DNA of 64,000 nucleotides from the NCBI RefSeq assembly GCF_015667795.1, contig NZ_JADPEL010000001.1, positions 202,574 through 266,573 on the forward strand. The letters run 5' to 3'. Below, one piece after another: positions 37,104 to 47,033 of the stretch (within the stretch, counting starts at the first letter, position 1; each line of letters begins with the position of its first letter). This DNA comes from Clostridium sp. D53t1_180928_C8 (GTDB lineage: Bacteria > Bacillota > Clostridia > Clostridiales > Clostridiaceae). Made by a program: the position numbers and the translations under genes. Below the pieces are notes generated by a model. That model was not told the origin of the DNA. It was given only the letters and a program-made list of their open reading frames with translations, and ran no database searches.

Positions 37104-38600
37104 ATGATTAATATAACAAAAAAATATAATTTCTGGTTTGTAACAGGAAGTCAAGATTTATATGGTGAAGATACATTAAAGCAAGTTGCTTTAGATTCAA
37201 GAGAAATGGTAAACGGATTAAATGATATTGAAGGAATTAAATATGAAATAGTTTATAAACCAACAGTAAGAAATGCTAAAGAAATATATGATATATGTTT
37301 AGCTGCTAATAATGATGAAAATTGTGCAGGTATCATAACTTGGATGCATACGTTTTCTCCAGCGAAAATGTGGATAAGAGGACTATCAATTTTAAATAAA
37401 CCACAATTACATTTCCATACACAATTTAATAGAGATATTCCATGGGAAACAATGGATATGGATTTTATGAATTTAAATCAATCAGCTCATGGAGATAGAG
37501 AGTTTGGATTCATAAATACAAGAATGGGTAATAATAGAAAAGTTGTTGTTGGACATTGGCAAGATCCAGAAGCACATTTAGAAATAAATAAATGGATGAA
37601 CGTTGCAGCTGGATATGTTGAAGGTAGAAATATTAAAATTGCTAGATTTGATGATAATATGAGAGATGTTGCTGTAACTGAAGGAGATAAGGTTGAAGTA
37701 GCATTAAAATTAGGATGGACTTGTGATGCGTTCGGAATTGGAGATTTAGTAGAAGTAATTAATGAAGTTAGTGATGAAGAAATAGAAAATTTAATGAAAG
37801 TATATGAAGAAAAATATGAAATTTGTGAAGCTGGAAAAACAGAAGGAACTGTAAGAAATTCTATTAAGTATCAAGCAAAGGTTGAAATTGCTTTAAGAAG
37901 ATTCTTAGAAAAAGGGGGATATACTGCATTTACAACTAACTTCCAAGTACTTCATGGAATGGAACAATTACCAGGTTTAGCAGTTCAAAGGCTTATGGAA
38001 GATGGATATGGATTCGGTGGAGAAGGTGACTGGAAGACTGCTGGATTAGTTAGATTAATGAAAATAATGACTAATAATACTAGAACTTCATTTATGGAAG
38101 ATTACACATATAATTTTGATCCACAAAATGAATTAATATTAGGAGCTCACATGTTAGAAGTTTGTCCTACAGTAGCAGCAAATAAGCCATTAATTGAAGT
38201 TAAACACTTAGGAATTGGAGATAAGGCAGCTCCAGCTAGATTAATATTTAACGGACAAGCAGGAAATGCAGTTTGTGCTTCATTAATAGATTTAGGTGGA
38301 AGAATGCGTTTAATAATAAATTCTGTTGAAGCTAAAGAAGTTGAAAAAGAACTTCCTGAACTTCCTGTAGCAAGAGTATTATGGAGACCAGAACCATCGT
38401 TAAAAGTAGGAGCAAAGGCTTGGATACTTGCTGGTGGAGCACATCATACTTCATTCTCTTATGAATTAGATTCAGAACAATTAACTGATTTAGCTGATAT
38501 GTATGGAATTGAAGCAGTTGTTATTGATAAGGATACTAATATAAATGAGTTTTCTAAAGAGTTAAAATGGAATGACTTATACTGGAAACTAAGAAGATAG
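37104..38600 (+). CDS. araA: L-arabinose isomerase
   Basis: A 498-residue isomerase of normal length converting L-arabinose to L-ribulose with Mn. [19 protein letters not shown] is the typical start. The metal-binding residues are in [12 protein letters not shown] (Glu), [11 protein letters not shown] (Glu), [10 protein letters not shown] (His) and [11 protein letters not shown] (His). It sits 83 bp after transaldolase, with the GC-rich hairpin between, and its stop overlaps the ribosome binding region of abfA. Confidence 0.95.
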   Translation: MINITKKYNFWFVTGSQDLYGEDTLKQVALDSREMVNGLNDIEGIKYEIVYKPTVRNAKEIYDICLAANNDENCAGIITWMHTFSPAKMWIRGLSILNKPQLHFHTQFNRDIPWETMDMDFMNLNQSAHGDREFGFINTRMGNNRKVVVGHWQDPEAHLEINKWMNVAAGYVEGRNIKIARFDDNMRDVAVTEGDKVEVALKLGWTCDAFGIGDLVEVINEVSDEEIENLMKVYEEKYEICEAGKTEGTVRNSIKYQAKVEIALRRFLEKGGYTAFTTNFQVLHGMEQLPGLAVQRLMEDGYGFGGEGDWKTAGLVRLMKIMTNNTRTSFMEDYTYNFDPQNELILGAHMLEVCPTVAANKPLIEVKHLGIGDKAAPARLIFNGQAGNAVCASLIDLGGRMRLIINSVEAKEVEKELPELPVARVLWRPEPSLKVGAKAWILAGGAHHTSFSYELDSEQLTDLADMYGIEAVVIDKDTNINEFSKELKWNDLYWKLRR

Positions 38601-38614
38601 AGGTGTTAGGGATT

Positions 38615-40090
38615 ATGGGTAGATTAGTAATCAATACACATAACAAAAAGTCAAAAATAAGCAAAGAAATTTATGGGCATTTTTCAGAGCATTTAGGAAG
38701 ATGTATATATGAAGGTATATATGTTGGTGAGGATTCTAAAATACCTAATGTAAAAGGTATGAGGACAGATGTTGTACAAGCTTTAAAGGAGATAAAGATA
38801 CCAGTATTACGTTGGCCTGGGGGATGTTTTGCTGATGAATATCATTGGATGGATGGAATTGGACCAAAGGAAAACCGTAAGAGAATGGTCAATACTCATT
38901 GGGGTGGTGTTGTAGAAGATAATAGCTTTGGAACCCACGAGTTTATGGAATTATGTAGACAGCTTGAGTGTGAGCCTTATATAAATGGAAATGTTGGTAG
39001 TGGAACAGTTCAAGAAATGTCTGAATGGGTTGAATACTTAACTTTTGATGGTATTTCTCCAATGGCTGAATTAAGAAAGAAAAATGGACATGAAGAGCCT
39101 TGGAAGGTTAAATATTTTGGAGTAGGTAATGAAAATTGGGGTTGTGGTGGAAATATGACACCAGAATTCTATGGAAATATGTATAGAAGATATCAGACAT
39201 ATTGCAGGAATTATGGAGAAAATAAGCTTTATAAAATTGCATGTGGACCTAATGTAGATGATTATAATTGGACTGAGGGAGTAATGAAAGTAGCTGCAAA
39301 CTTTATGGATGCTTTAACATTACACTATTATACTCATCCAGGTGGATGGTTGAATAAGGGGCCAGCAACTGGTTTTGATAAAGAAACATGGTATATTAGT
39401 ATGAACAAAACTTTAAAGATGGAAGAGTTAATTAATAGACACTTAGAAATAATGAATAAATACGATTCGGAAAAGAAGGTTGATTTAATTATTGATGAGT
39501 GGGGTGGTTGGTATGATGTTGAGCCTGGAACAAATCCAGGATTCTTATATCAACAAAATACTATGAGAGATGCTCTTATAGCAGGTATTAATTTGAATAT
39601 TTTCAATAAGCATAGTGATAGAGTTAAAATGGCAAACTTAGCTCAAGTAGTTAATGTGCTTCAATCTGTTATTTTAACAGAAGGTGAGAAGATGGTATTA
39701 ACTCCCACTTATCATGTATTTAATATGTATAAGAGTCATCAAGAATCAACCTTAGTTGAAAGTTATATAGAAACTAAAATGATAGGTGTTGATGAAGAAA
39801 ATCAAGTTCCTAATTTACATGAATCAGTTTCTATAGATTCTGAAAGTAGGGTTAATATAACTATAAATAACTTATCAGTAGATGAAGGATACAATGTTGA
39901 AGGAATATTAGTAGATAGAGAAATTAAATCTGTTAAAGCTACCATCTTATCTAATGAAATGAATGCATACAACACATTTGATAATCCAGAAGTAGTTAAA
40001 CCAGAAGAGTTTAAAGATTTTGCTTTAACAGCACAAGGATTTAACTTTAAGATTCCAGCTTGTAGTGTAATTAGCTTTATTTTAGAGTAG
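38615..40090 (+). CDS. abfA: Intracellular alpha-L-arabinofuranosidase, GH51
   Basis: A 491-residue GH51 enzyme without signal peptide. Acid/base is Glu173 in [11 protein letters not shown] and nucleophile is Glu295 in [26 protein letters not shown] and [14 protein letters not shown] are family signatures. A C-terminal beta domain follows the barrel. It releases arabinose from short arabino-oligosaccharides in the cytoplasm. The ATG at 38615 is used, with AGGTG about nine bases before; a GTG at 38603 is an alternative. Being in the ara operon, it is likely repressed by AraR. Confidence 0.92.
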   Translation: MGRLVINTHNKKSKISKEIYGHFSEHLGRCIYEGIYVGEDSKIPNVKGMRTDVVQALKEIKIPVLRWPGGCFADEYHWMDGIGPKENRKRMVNTHWGGVVEDNSFGTHEFMELCRQLECEPYINGNVGSGTVQEMSEWVEYLTFDGISPMAELRKKNGHEEPWKVKYFGVGNENWGCGGNMTPEFYGNMYRRYQTYCRNYGENKLYKIACGPNVDDYNWTEGVMKVAANFMDALTLHYYTHPGGWLNKGPATGFDKETWYISMNKTLKMEELINRHLEIMNKYDSEKKVDLIIDEWGGWYDVEPGTNPGFLYQQNTMRDALIAGINLNIFNKHSDRVKMANLAQVVNVLQSVILTEGEKMVLTPTYHVFNMYKSHQESTLVESYIETKMIGVDEENQVPNLHESVSIDSESRVNITINNLSVDEGYNVEGILVDREIKSVKATILSNEMNAYNTFDNPEVVKPEEFKDFALTAQGFNFKIPACSVISFILE

Positions 40091-40094
40091 TTTA

Positions 40095-40358
40095 GTGAGT
40101 AATAGATTTTGTAAAAAGTGCTTGTTAGATAAGGTAATGAGTGAAGCTGAATACGAGCATATGCAAGATTATATTAAAAGTATAGATAATGAGATTAAAA
40201 CTAAGGAAGATGATTATAAAAGTAGATTAAACACTTGTATGGAATGTGATAATCTTATTAATGGAATGTGCAAGTTATGTGGATGTTTTGTTGAGATGAG
40301 AGCAGCTGTTAAGAAGAATTATTGTCCTGATATAGATAGAAAGTGGGATAGGATTTAA
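40095..40358 (+). CDS. Small cysteine-rich protein (DUF6171-like)
   Basis: An 87-residue protein with eight cysteines in pairs: C6/C9, C48/C51, C59/C62/C64 and C77, typical of a double zinc-ribbon. Between the pairs is a charged helical stretch (15-45). It starts with GTG four bases after the abfA stop and lacks a strong ribosome binding site, so translation is probably coupled to abfA. The pattern resembles DUF6171 proteins. The role in arabinose use is unknown. Confidence 0.75.
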   Translation: MSNRFCKKCLLDKVMSEAEYEHMQDYIKSIDNEIKTKEDDYKSRLNTCMECDNLINGMCKLCGCFVEMRAAVKKNYCPDIDRKWDRI

Positions 40359-40407
40359 TAAAGGATTTCATTAATATAAAAATAAATAATACCTATACAA
40401 AAGATAA

Positions 40408-40450
40408 AGGCATATATCAAAGCTTGAAAACTAAGTTTTGATATATGCCT
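40408..40450. other. 18-bp hairpin between ara operon and arabinanase gene
   Basis: AGGCATATATCAAAGCTT pairs with AAGTTTTGATATATGCCT (one G-U) around a 7-base loop. No T run follows, so it is an atypical terminator, or an operator for the arabinanase gene, which starts about 90 bp later. Confidence 0.5.
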
Positions 40451-40541
40451 AAATTTACATAAAAAAATAAGGAAGGAGTGAAATAAACAAAAAGATTAAA
40501 AGATAATAAAACAAAATGGTATAAAGGGGATAATAAATATT

Positions 40542-43322
40542 ATGAAATCAAAAAAAATAAGAAAAATAATGGCACTTATAATGACTGGAATTTTAATATC
40601 ATCTTTAGGTGTCACTAAAATTACTTTTGCAAATAATAAGACTATTACTAAAACTCGTGTTTCAGTGCATGATCCTTCAATAATTAAAAATGGAAATAAT
40701 TATTATGTATTTGGTTCGCATATAGATGCAGCTAAATCTACAGATTTGCAAAATTGGACTCAATTTACTAATGGATATACAACACCAGGTAATGTTATTT
40801 TTGATGATTTATCAGAAAATTTAGCAGGTTCATTTGCTTGGGCTGGTGAAAATGATTCAGATAGTAAAGGTGGTTTTGCTGTTTGGGCACCTACTGTGAT
40901 ATGGAATGATAATTATGTAAACGATGACGGAAGTAAGGGTGCATATATGATGTATTATTGTACATCTTCAACTTATAAGCGTTCAGCTATAGGATACGCA
41001 GTTTCAAAGAATATTGAAGGGCCTTATACTTATGTAGATACTATTATATATTCAGGTTTTACATCTGTAGATGCATATGACTCTAATAGTACTAAAAATA
41101 CTAATTATGTAAATACACATATTGATGAATTAATTGATGAGGGAATAATAGATGAGGTAAATGATGCTTGGTTTGATTCTAAAGGAGCATATAATACAAG
41201 TTATGCTCCTAATGCAATAGACCCAGAATTATTCTATGATACAGAAGGACAATTATGGATGACGTATGGTTCTTGGTCTGGTGGAGTATATATTTTAAAA
41301 ATTGATGATAAAACAGGACAACCTATATATCCAGGTGTAGATTCTGATAAAGATACTCTTAATTTTACAGATAGATATTTTGGAAAGAGAATATCAGGAG
41401 GTTATACTAAATCAGGAGAAGGAGCAGATGTAGTTTATGATAATGAAACAGGATATTATTATATGACTGTAACTTATGGTGGATTAACTTCAGATGGAGG
41501 ATATAATATGAGGTTGTTTAGGTCAGAAAATCCAGATGGACCATATTTAGATGCAGCTGGGCGTAATGCAGCCTTAAGAGGAAATGTTGATAATGCTAAT
41601 TATGGTATAAAGCTAATATCTAATTATAAATTTGCTTGTCAAGAAAAGGCGCTTAAGGCAGCTGGACATAATTCAGTTCTTCTAGAAGAAGACGGAGATA
41701 GGTATTTAATTCACCATCAAAGATTTGATGATGGAACTGAATACCATGAAGTTAGAGTTCATCAAATGTTTATTAATGAAGAAGGATGGCCGGTTGTAGC
41801 TCCTTATGAAAATAGTGGAGATGTAATTTCAGAAAATGGATATGAAAAAGATGAAGTAGTTGGAAATTATCAATTTATAAATCATGGAACAGCAAATACT
41901 TCAGCAGTAGCTGAAACAATAAATATAAGATTAAATGAAGATTATACAGTTAGTGGAGAGATAGATGGTACTTGGAGTATGAAAGAAGATACTTATTATA
42001 TGACAATAACAACTAATAATGTAACGTATAGTGGTGTATTCTTTAAACAACAAGATGAGTCTGATGAAGAAAATAAAGTAATGACATTTACTGCCACAGG
42101 AAATAATAATGAATCAGTTTGGGGAAGCAAATTAGATTTAGATAATGATGGAGCCGTAGATTATGCGAGAAAAGATTTAGAAACTAAAATTCCAAGTGTT
42201 ACTAAAACAGATATAGTTTTACCTAAAATGGGTGCATATGATACAACAATTACATGGAGCTCAAGCAATGAAGAAAGTATAAATAGCGAAGGAAAGGTAA
42301 AGCGTTCTGAAGAGGATGTAACAGTTGCTTTAATGGCTACTATAACTAAAGGTGAATCAACTTTAACTAAGGAGTTTAATGTACTTGTTAAAGGTGTATT
42401 ACAAGAAGTTGGGGCAGAACCAACATATAAATATGATTTTGAAAGTATAGAAGATGATTCTATTATAAATTCAGGAAGTAAAGAAACTAGTGCAAAGTTA
42501 ATGGGTTCATCTATAGTTACAGATGATGATGAAAGAGGAAATGTTTTAGAAATAATTAATGAGAAAGATGCTAAAAAGGTAAATTATTTAGCTTTACCAA
42601 CTGATACTTTTGAAGGAATAACTGAAGAAGGGTATACAGTTAGTATGTGGGTAAATATAGATAAAAATGATCCTAATTACTTTGAACACAGTGCATTATT
42701 TGAAGGAAGTATGACTAATGAAGATGGTACACCTAATTATCCTATCACAAGAATAAGTGCTAATCTTTATGGAAGAATAAATGCAAATGGTGCATGGTCA
42801 GATGCTACTGAAATAACTAAACCATTAGAGGGCAACAAGTGGGAATATGTAACTTATACTGTAAGTCCTAAAGGAATAGTAGTTTATGTAGATGGAAATG
42901 AGGTTGGTAGACAAGATAAAGATATAGCAGCTTGTTTTAAAGATAATTTTTTAGCCTTAATGACTGATGTAAGAGTTGGTAGTGGGAATATATGGGGTGA
43001 TATGGACATATCTAATGCTAAGTTTGATAATGTTGCAGTTTATAATATTGCATTAACGGATAAACAAGTAGAAGCTCTTTATAATGAAGAAATTAAAAAA
43101 GATGAAGAGATGGAAAATCCAGAAGAACCAGTAAATCCTCAAAAACCAGATAATGATTCTAATGGAAGTGATGATTCTGGAAAGAAACCAACAGAAAATA
43201 ATTCAAATACATCAAAATTACCACAAACAGGTGCTATGGATGCATTATTTACATTGGTTTTAGGAGGTACAAGTGTTGCTATTGGTGGAATTAATTTAAA
43301 AAAGAAAAAAAATAATATATAA
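40542..43322 (+). CDS. Cell-wall-anchored endo-alpha-1,5-L-arabinanase, GH43
   Basis: A 926-residue surface enzyme. Signal peptide 1-30 (cleavage near TFA-NN); GH43 five-bladed propeller about 38-410 with Asp44 (VHDPSII), Asp227 (NAIDPELF) and Glu293 (KSGEGADVVYD) as candidate catalytic residues; a C-terminal arabinanase beta-barrel (about 420-545, GTWSMKEDTYYMTI); an Ig-like domain (about 550-625); a LamG/concanavalin-type domain (about 630-850) that may bind glycan; then a Pro/Asn linker, LPQTG, a membrane segment and KKKK. It would cut arabinan at the surface and feed the intracellular GH51 enzyme. No AraR box was recognised before it. Confidence 0.9.
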   Translation: MKSKKIRKIMALIMTGILISSLGVTKITFANNKTITKTRVSVHDPSIIKNGNNYYVFGSHIDAAKSTDLQNWTQFTNGYTTPGNVIFDDLSENLAGSFAWAGENDSDSKGGFAVWAPTVIWNDNYVNDDGSKGAYMMYYCTSSTYKRSAIGYAVSKNIEGPYTYVDTIIYSGFTSVDAYDSNSTKNTNYVNTHIDELIDEGIIDEVNDAWFDSKGAYNTSYAPNAIDPELFYDTEGQLWMTYGSWSGGVYILKIDDKTGQPIYPGVDSDKDTLNFTDRYFGKRISGGYTKSGEGADVVYDNETGYYYMTVTYGGLTSDGGYNMRLFRSENPDGPYLDAAGRNAALRGNVDNANYGIKLISNYKFACQEKALKAAGHNSVLLEEDGDRYLIHHQRFDDGTEYHEVRVHQMFINEEGWPVVAPYENSGDVISENGYEKDEVVGNYQFINHGTANTSAVAETINIRLNEDYTVSGEIDGTWSMKEDTYYMTITTNNVTYSGVFFKQQDESDEENKVMTFTATGNNNESVWGSKLDLDNDGAVDYARKDLETKIPSVTKTDIVLPKMGAYDTTITWSSSNEESINSEGKVKRSEEDVTVALMATITKGESTLTKEFNVLVKGVLQEVGAEPTYKYDFESIEDDSIINSGSKETSAKLMGSSIVTDDDERGNVLEIINEKDAKKVNYLALPTDTFEGITEEGYTVSMWVNIDKNDPNYFEHSALFEGSMTNEDGTPNYPITRISANLYGRINANGAWSDATEITKPLEGNKWEYVTYTVSPKGIVVYVDGNEVGRQDKDIAACFKDNFLALMTDVRVGSGNIWGDMDISNAKFDNVAVYNIALTDKQVEALYNEEIKKDEEMENPEEPVNPQKPDNDSNGSDDSGKKPTENNSNTSKLPQTGAMDALFTLVLGGTSVAIGGINLKKKKNNI

Positions 43323-43330
43323 ATGGTCCT

Positions 43331-43378
43331 AAATATAAAATACCATCTGTTAAAAATAACAGATGGTATTTTATATTT
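43331..43378. terminator. Bidirectional terminator after the arabinanase gene
   Basis: A perfect 22-bp inverted repeat with an AAAA loop between two convergent genes. Confidence 0.9.
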
Positions 43379-43385
43379 AAATGTG

Positions 43386-44018
43386 TTAAGAAATAATTTT
43401 ATTAAATAGGCTTATATCTTTATTAAATACAATTAAAAAAATACGAGAAACCATATAACTATGCAATGATACACCTAAAAGAACCATAAATAAAAATATA
43501 ATTGGATAATAGAAAGTTACGAATGCTACAGAGGCTCCAAAGATGGTAATAAGCAAGCTGTATGGAAGATTTTTTAATGCTATAACAAAACAATATTTAA
43601 TAATATTTAATGTAGAAGATTTTGTTTTTGTTAGTATTGGAAATATATATGGAGTTACTAATAAAAAAATAAGTAAAGAAAAAAATATAAATGGCAATGC
43701 AAAGTATGACAATGATAAGCCACATTTTAGCCAAAAAATTAAGTTGAATCCTAAGACTATAGATATTATCAATATAAATAGCCATATTATTGTTGATTTT
43801 TTAAAGTTTTCCTTAAATGCTTTGAAAAAAGTTTTTATTAAAGATTCTTCTTCCCTATTAAGAATTTTTAAATTTATAGAATATAAGGCTGTAGTTGCTG
43901 CGCCTATAGTTACTATTGGAAGACTACAAAATATCCATAGAATATTTAAAATAAATAAGTCAGCAATTCTATTCATAAACCTAGAAAATCCACTATCTGT
44001 ATTGAACATATTTCCCAT
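43386..44018 (-). CDS. YesL-like membrane protein (DUF624)
   Basis: A 210-residue membrane protein. The ATG at 44018 has AGGAGGAG just upstream; an earlier in-frame ATG does not. About five hydrophobic segments are visible (near 18-45, 70-92, 100-122, 138-160, 165-195). MFNTDSGFSRFMNRIADLFILNILWIF is typical of DUF624/YesL, often found near sugar ABC transporters and rhamnogalacturonan or arabinan genes. Function unknown. Confidence 0.8.
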   Translation of the reverse strand: MGNMFNTDSGFSRFMNRIADLFILNILWIFCSLPIVTIGAATTALYSINLKILNREEESLIKTFFKAFKENFKKSTIIWLFILIISIVLGFNLIFWLKCGLSLSYFALPFIFFSLLIFLLVTPYIFPILTKTKSSTLNIIKYCFVIALKNLPYSLLITIFGASVAFVTFYYPIIFLFMVLLGVSLHSYMVSRIFLIVFNKDISLFNKIIS

Positions 44019-44216
44019 AAAACTCCTCCTAATTTCCATATATATCTAATTTTATAATACATTATGTAAAGGATTTAATCAATGTATTATAGAAGATAAA
44101 ATAAAATTAATAGTTTGTTTTATAAGTAGAGTAATATTAACTTCTATATATAATGTATAGTTATTACTTTTAGAAGAATAATAGTATTATTACTAAATTT
44201 AACTAAGGAGGATATT

Positions 44217-44621
44217 ATGAAGCATAAGAGAGTATTAGTATTAACGTTATTATTTTTATTAGTATGTAGCTTTAATGTTTTTGCTAGTAAAAGACCAGAG
44301 GCTAATTTGATTTTTATGGGAGAGGTAGAAGACGTCCAAAGAAATGAAGATGATAATACTTTAAATATAAAAGTTGAAGGATATATTAAGGGAATTACAA
44401 TAAATAGTCAAGAGTTAATAGCAGTTGTAGATAGTGAAACATTAATATTTCCAAATGAATGCCCAAAAGAGGGGGAAGAAATAGATATTAAAAAGGTTGA
44501 TCCTAAAAGTTTTAAGGTAGAAAAAGGTGATGTTATATTCCTTGTTTTAAGTGAAGCTATGACAAAATCAAATCCACCTCAAGCATCAGCTAAGGCAATT
44601 CAAGTAACACATAAAAAATAA
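44217..44621 (+). CDS. Small secreted protein of unknown function
   Basis: A 134-residue protein with a clear signal peptide (MKHKRVLVLTLLFLLVCSFN, cleavage near VFA-SK) and a mature part of about 110 residues rich in acidic and lysine residues that looks like a small beta-fold (FMGEVEDVQ, TLNIKVEGYIKGI, DVIFLVLSEA). AAGGAGG lies before the ATG. It is monocistronic and has no family I recognise. Confidence 0.7.
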   Translation: MKHKRVLVLTLLFLLVCSFNVFASKRPEANLIFMGEVEDVQRNEDDNTLNIKVEGYIKGITINSQELIAVVDSETLIFPNECPKEGEEIDIKKVDPKSFKVEKGDVIFLVLSEAMTKSNPPQASAKAIQVTHKK

Positions 44622-44626
44622 ATTGT

Positions 44627-44665
44627 AGGCTATTGCATTCCTAAAGAATGTAGTAGTCTTTTTAT
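44627..44665 (+). terminator. Terminator of the small secreted protein gene
   Basis: A 14-bp stem including several G-U pairs, followed by TTTTTAT. Confidence 0.65.
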
Positions 44666-44865
44666 ATAAGTGCAAGTTAAAAGTAAAGTAATTTTAAATA
44701 GCGTTATTTTATTAATCAAGATTTTACTTACAAAAAGAGAATTTGATAATTATAATAAAAGTTAATATTACAATATTGAAAGATAAATGTAATAAAGATA
44801 AATATGAAGATAAAATAATATGTTTTATAATAAATTCATAACATAAAACAAGGAGCTGATTATTA

Positions 44866-44949
44866 ATGAAAAAGTTAATAGAAGTTATAAAAGTTGTTGG
44901 ATTAGTTGTTTTAGCAGGTTATGATGAAGAGAGTTTTCACTTAGTATAG
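44866..44949 (+). CDS. 27-residue small ORF upstream of the Bce-type module
   Basis: AAGGAG lies nine bases before the ATG. The peptide reads MKKLIEVIKVVGLVVLAGYD followed by EESFHLV: a basic, hydrophobic N-terminal helix and a short acidic tail. LVVLAGY resembles a lipobox with Tyr in place of Cys. A terminator follows 12 bp after the stop, so it looks like its own small transcript. It could be a membrane micropeptide, a signal, or the leftover start of a lost lipoprotein gene. The remaining 44622-45053 gap holds only terminators and promoters. Confidence 0.5.
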   Translation: MKKLIEVIKVVGLVVLAGYDEESFHLV

Positions 44950-44960
44950 AGTATATATTT

Positions 44961-44999
44961 AAAAGCTTTGTTAAATAAGATTAACAAGGCTTTTTGTTA
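44961..44999 (+). terminator. Terminator after the small ORF
   Basis: AAAAGCTTTGTTAA/TTAACAAGGCTTTT stem with one G-U pair and a TTTTTG tail. Confidence 0.8.
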
Positions 45000-45053
45000 T
45001 ATTTATGAAAATAATGTAAAGTATAATATAATGAGATGAAAAGAGGGAATAAA

Positions 45054-45725
45054 ATGAGTAAGATTATTATAATTGAAGATGAAATAACTATAAGAGAAGA
45101 ATTGAAAATATTTTTATCTAGATATGGATATGAAGTAGAAACACCAGAAGAATTTGAAAATATTATAGAATATGTAAGGGATAGTAATGCTAATTTAATA
45201 TTGTTAGATATTAATTTACCTATATTTGATGGATACTATATATGTAGAGAAATTAGAAAATTTTCAGATGTTCCAATAATAATAGTAACAAGTAGAGATA
45301 GCGATATTGATGAGCTTATGAGTATGAATTTAGGAGCAGATGATTTTGTAACCAAACCTTATAATACTCAAATTTTACTTGCAAGAATTGAATCAATTTT
45401 AAAGAGAGTAAATAAAAATTCTGGGTTTCAAGATATATTAGAATATAATAATATGAAAGTTAATTTATCAAATGGTACAGTTTCTTATAACAATAAAGCT
45501 ATTGAAATAACAAAAAATGAATTAAAAATACTTTCGTATTTAATAAAAAATAAGGGAAAAATAGTATCTAGAGAAAGCCTTATGAATTATCTTTGGGATT
45601 GTGAGATGTTTATAGATGACAATACTTTATCAGTAAATGTTACTAGAATAAGAAAAAAACTTGATGAGATTGGATTAAGTAATCTAATAGAAACAAGAAG
45701 AGGATTGGGATATATAATAGCATGA
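45054..45725 (+). CDS. bceR: BceR-like response regulator, OmpR family
   Basis: A 223-residue regulator. The second ATG (45054) has GAGGG at the right distance. Receiver domain 1-115 with phosphorylated Asp52 in LLDINLPIFDG and the switch Lys in VTKPY; OmpR-type winged helix 125-223 (TKNELKILSYLI, VSRESLMNYLWD, VNVTRIRKKLDE). It overlaps the kinase gene by four bases and precedes a Bce-type ABC transporter, so it should activate that operon when peptide antibiotics are sensed. Confidence 0.9.
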   Translation: MSKIIIIEDEITIREELKIFLSRYGYEVETPEEFENIIEYVRDSNANLILLDINLPIFDGYYICREIRKFSDVPIIIVTSRDSDIDELMSMNLGADDFVTKPYNTQILLARIESILKRVNKNSGFQDILEYNNMKVNLSNGTVSYNNKAIEITKNELKILSYLIKNKGKIVSRESLMNYLWDCEMFIDDNTLSVNVTRIRKKLDEIGLSNLIETRRGLGYIIA

Positions 45726-46735
45726 GTATATTAACATATATAAAAGAAAGAATACCCTTTTTAATAATGAATTTAATTTTATTTTTTGTAGTTATAGTAT
45801 TAATGAAAATAGCAAATGTTTCTTTTGAAATTATAATAATTTTATTTTTAATTTGGTTTGGGCCATTGCTTATATATATGATATTTGAATTAATTAAATT
45901 TAAAAGATATTTTGATAATTTAATTAGTGTTGTAGATAATTTGGATAGAAAATATTTATTGCCTGAAGTAGTAGAGGAACCGTACTTTCAAGAGGGGAAG
46001 ATATTAAATTATATATTAAGAGTTACAAATAAAGATATGCATGAAAATGTTAAATTTTATAAAGATGAGCAGATAGAGTATAGAGAGTATATAGAAACTT
46101 GGGTTCATGAAATAAAAACACCTATAGCATCAGCAAAGCTTATTCTAGAAAATGATAATAGTATTTTAGGTGAAAGAATAAACTATGAAATGAAAAGAGT
46201 AGAGGGATATATTGAACAAGTTTTATATTATGCTAGAAGTAGTGAGGTAAGCAAAGATTATATAATAAAGGAATTTTCATTAAGAGCGGTAGTTATGAGA
46301 GTTATAAAGTCTAACTCAAGAGATTTTATAAATAAAAAAATAAAATTAAATATTAAAGCGTTGAATGGAAAAATTTTTAGTGATGAAAAGTGGATTGAAT
46401 TTATAATAAACCAAATTATAGTTAATGCAGTGAAATTCTCTAATTCAAAGAATGGTGAAATTACTGTTTATTCTAATATTAATACAAATAATATAGTTTT
46501 AATTATAGAGGACAATGGTGTTGGAATAAATGAAAGGGATATAGATAGAATTTTTGAAAAGGGATTTACAGGAGAAAATGGGCGTAGGTTTGGAAAATCA
46601 ACTGGAATAGGACTTTATTTATGCAAAAAACTTAGCGATAAGTTAGGTATTGGAATAGAAGTAGAATCAAAAATTTCTATGGGAACTAGAGTTAATATAA
46701 TTTTTCCAATAGGTCAGTTAAATAAAATCTATTAA
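45722..46735 (+). CDS. bceS: BceS-like intramembrane-sensing histidine kinase
   Basis: A 337-residue kinase with two membrane helices (about 12-30 and 36-56) and almost no external loop, the hallmark of intramembrane-sensing kinases that listen to a partner ABC transporter. Phospho-accepting His129 is in ETWVHEIKTPIA; N box NAVKFSNS, G1 EDNGVGI, F and G2 boxes FEKGFTG and STGIGLYLCKKL are intact. Translationally coupled to the response regulator. Confidence 0.9.
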   Translation: MSILTYIKERIPFLIMNLILFFVVIVLMKIANVSFEIIIILFLIWFGPLLIYMIFELIKFKRYFDNLISVVDNLDRKYLLPEVVEEPYFQEGKILNYILRVTNKDMHENVKFYKDEQIEYREYIETWVHEIKTPIASAKLILENDNSILGERINYEMKRVEGYIEQVLYYARSSEVSKDYIIKEFSLRAVVMRVIKSNSRDFINKKIKLNIKALNGKIFSDEKWIEFIINQIIVNAVKFSNSKNGEITVYSNINTNNIVLIIEDNGVGINERDIDRIFEKGFTGENGRRFGKSTGIGLYLCKKLSDKLGIGIEVESKISMGTRVNIIFPIGQLNKIY

Positions 46736-46839
46736 AAATAAATCTAGGAAATGAAGTATAAATGATATATAGATAGTAATCAAAGTAGAAAGATATATTT
46801 TTAGTGTTAAAAATGAATTGAATTAGAGTTTATATAAAG

Positions 46840-46876
46840 AATGACGTTTTTTAATAATAAAAAGCGTCATTTTATA
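46840..46876 (+). terminator. Terminator between the two-component genes and the transporter
   Basis: AATGACGTTTTT/AAAAAGCGTCATT hairpin followed by T-rich sequence. Confidence 0.75.
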
Positions 46877-46884
46877 TTTCATAA

Positions 46885-46898
46885 TTACAAAATTGTAA
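46885..46898 (+). promoter_or_regulatory. Candidate BceR binding palindrome
   Basis: TTACAAAATTGTAA is a perfect palindrome about 135 bp before the ABC ATPase start. Bce-type regulators bind inverted repeats of the TTACA/TGTAA type; the assignment is by similarity and position. Confidence 0.5.
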
Positions 46899-47033
46899 GA
46901 TTACTGAAATGAAATTCAATATGTCATTATATATAAATGATATAAAATTAATAATGAAGAAATTAGTTGTTATAAAGGCTAAATTATATAAAATGAAATT
47001 TTTAATTATTAAAAATGTTGGAGGAGAGTTCGT

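Noticed and set aside
43543-44049. 168-codon open frame on the plus strand opposite the YesL-like gene
   Set aside because: The minus-strand frame has AGGAGGAG, a family match and membrane segments; the plus-strand frame has none of these.
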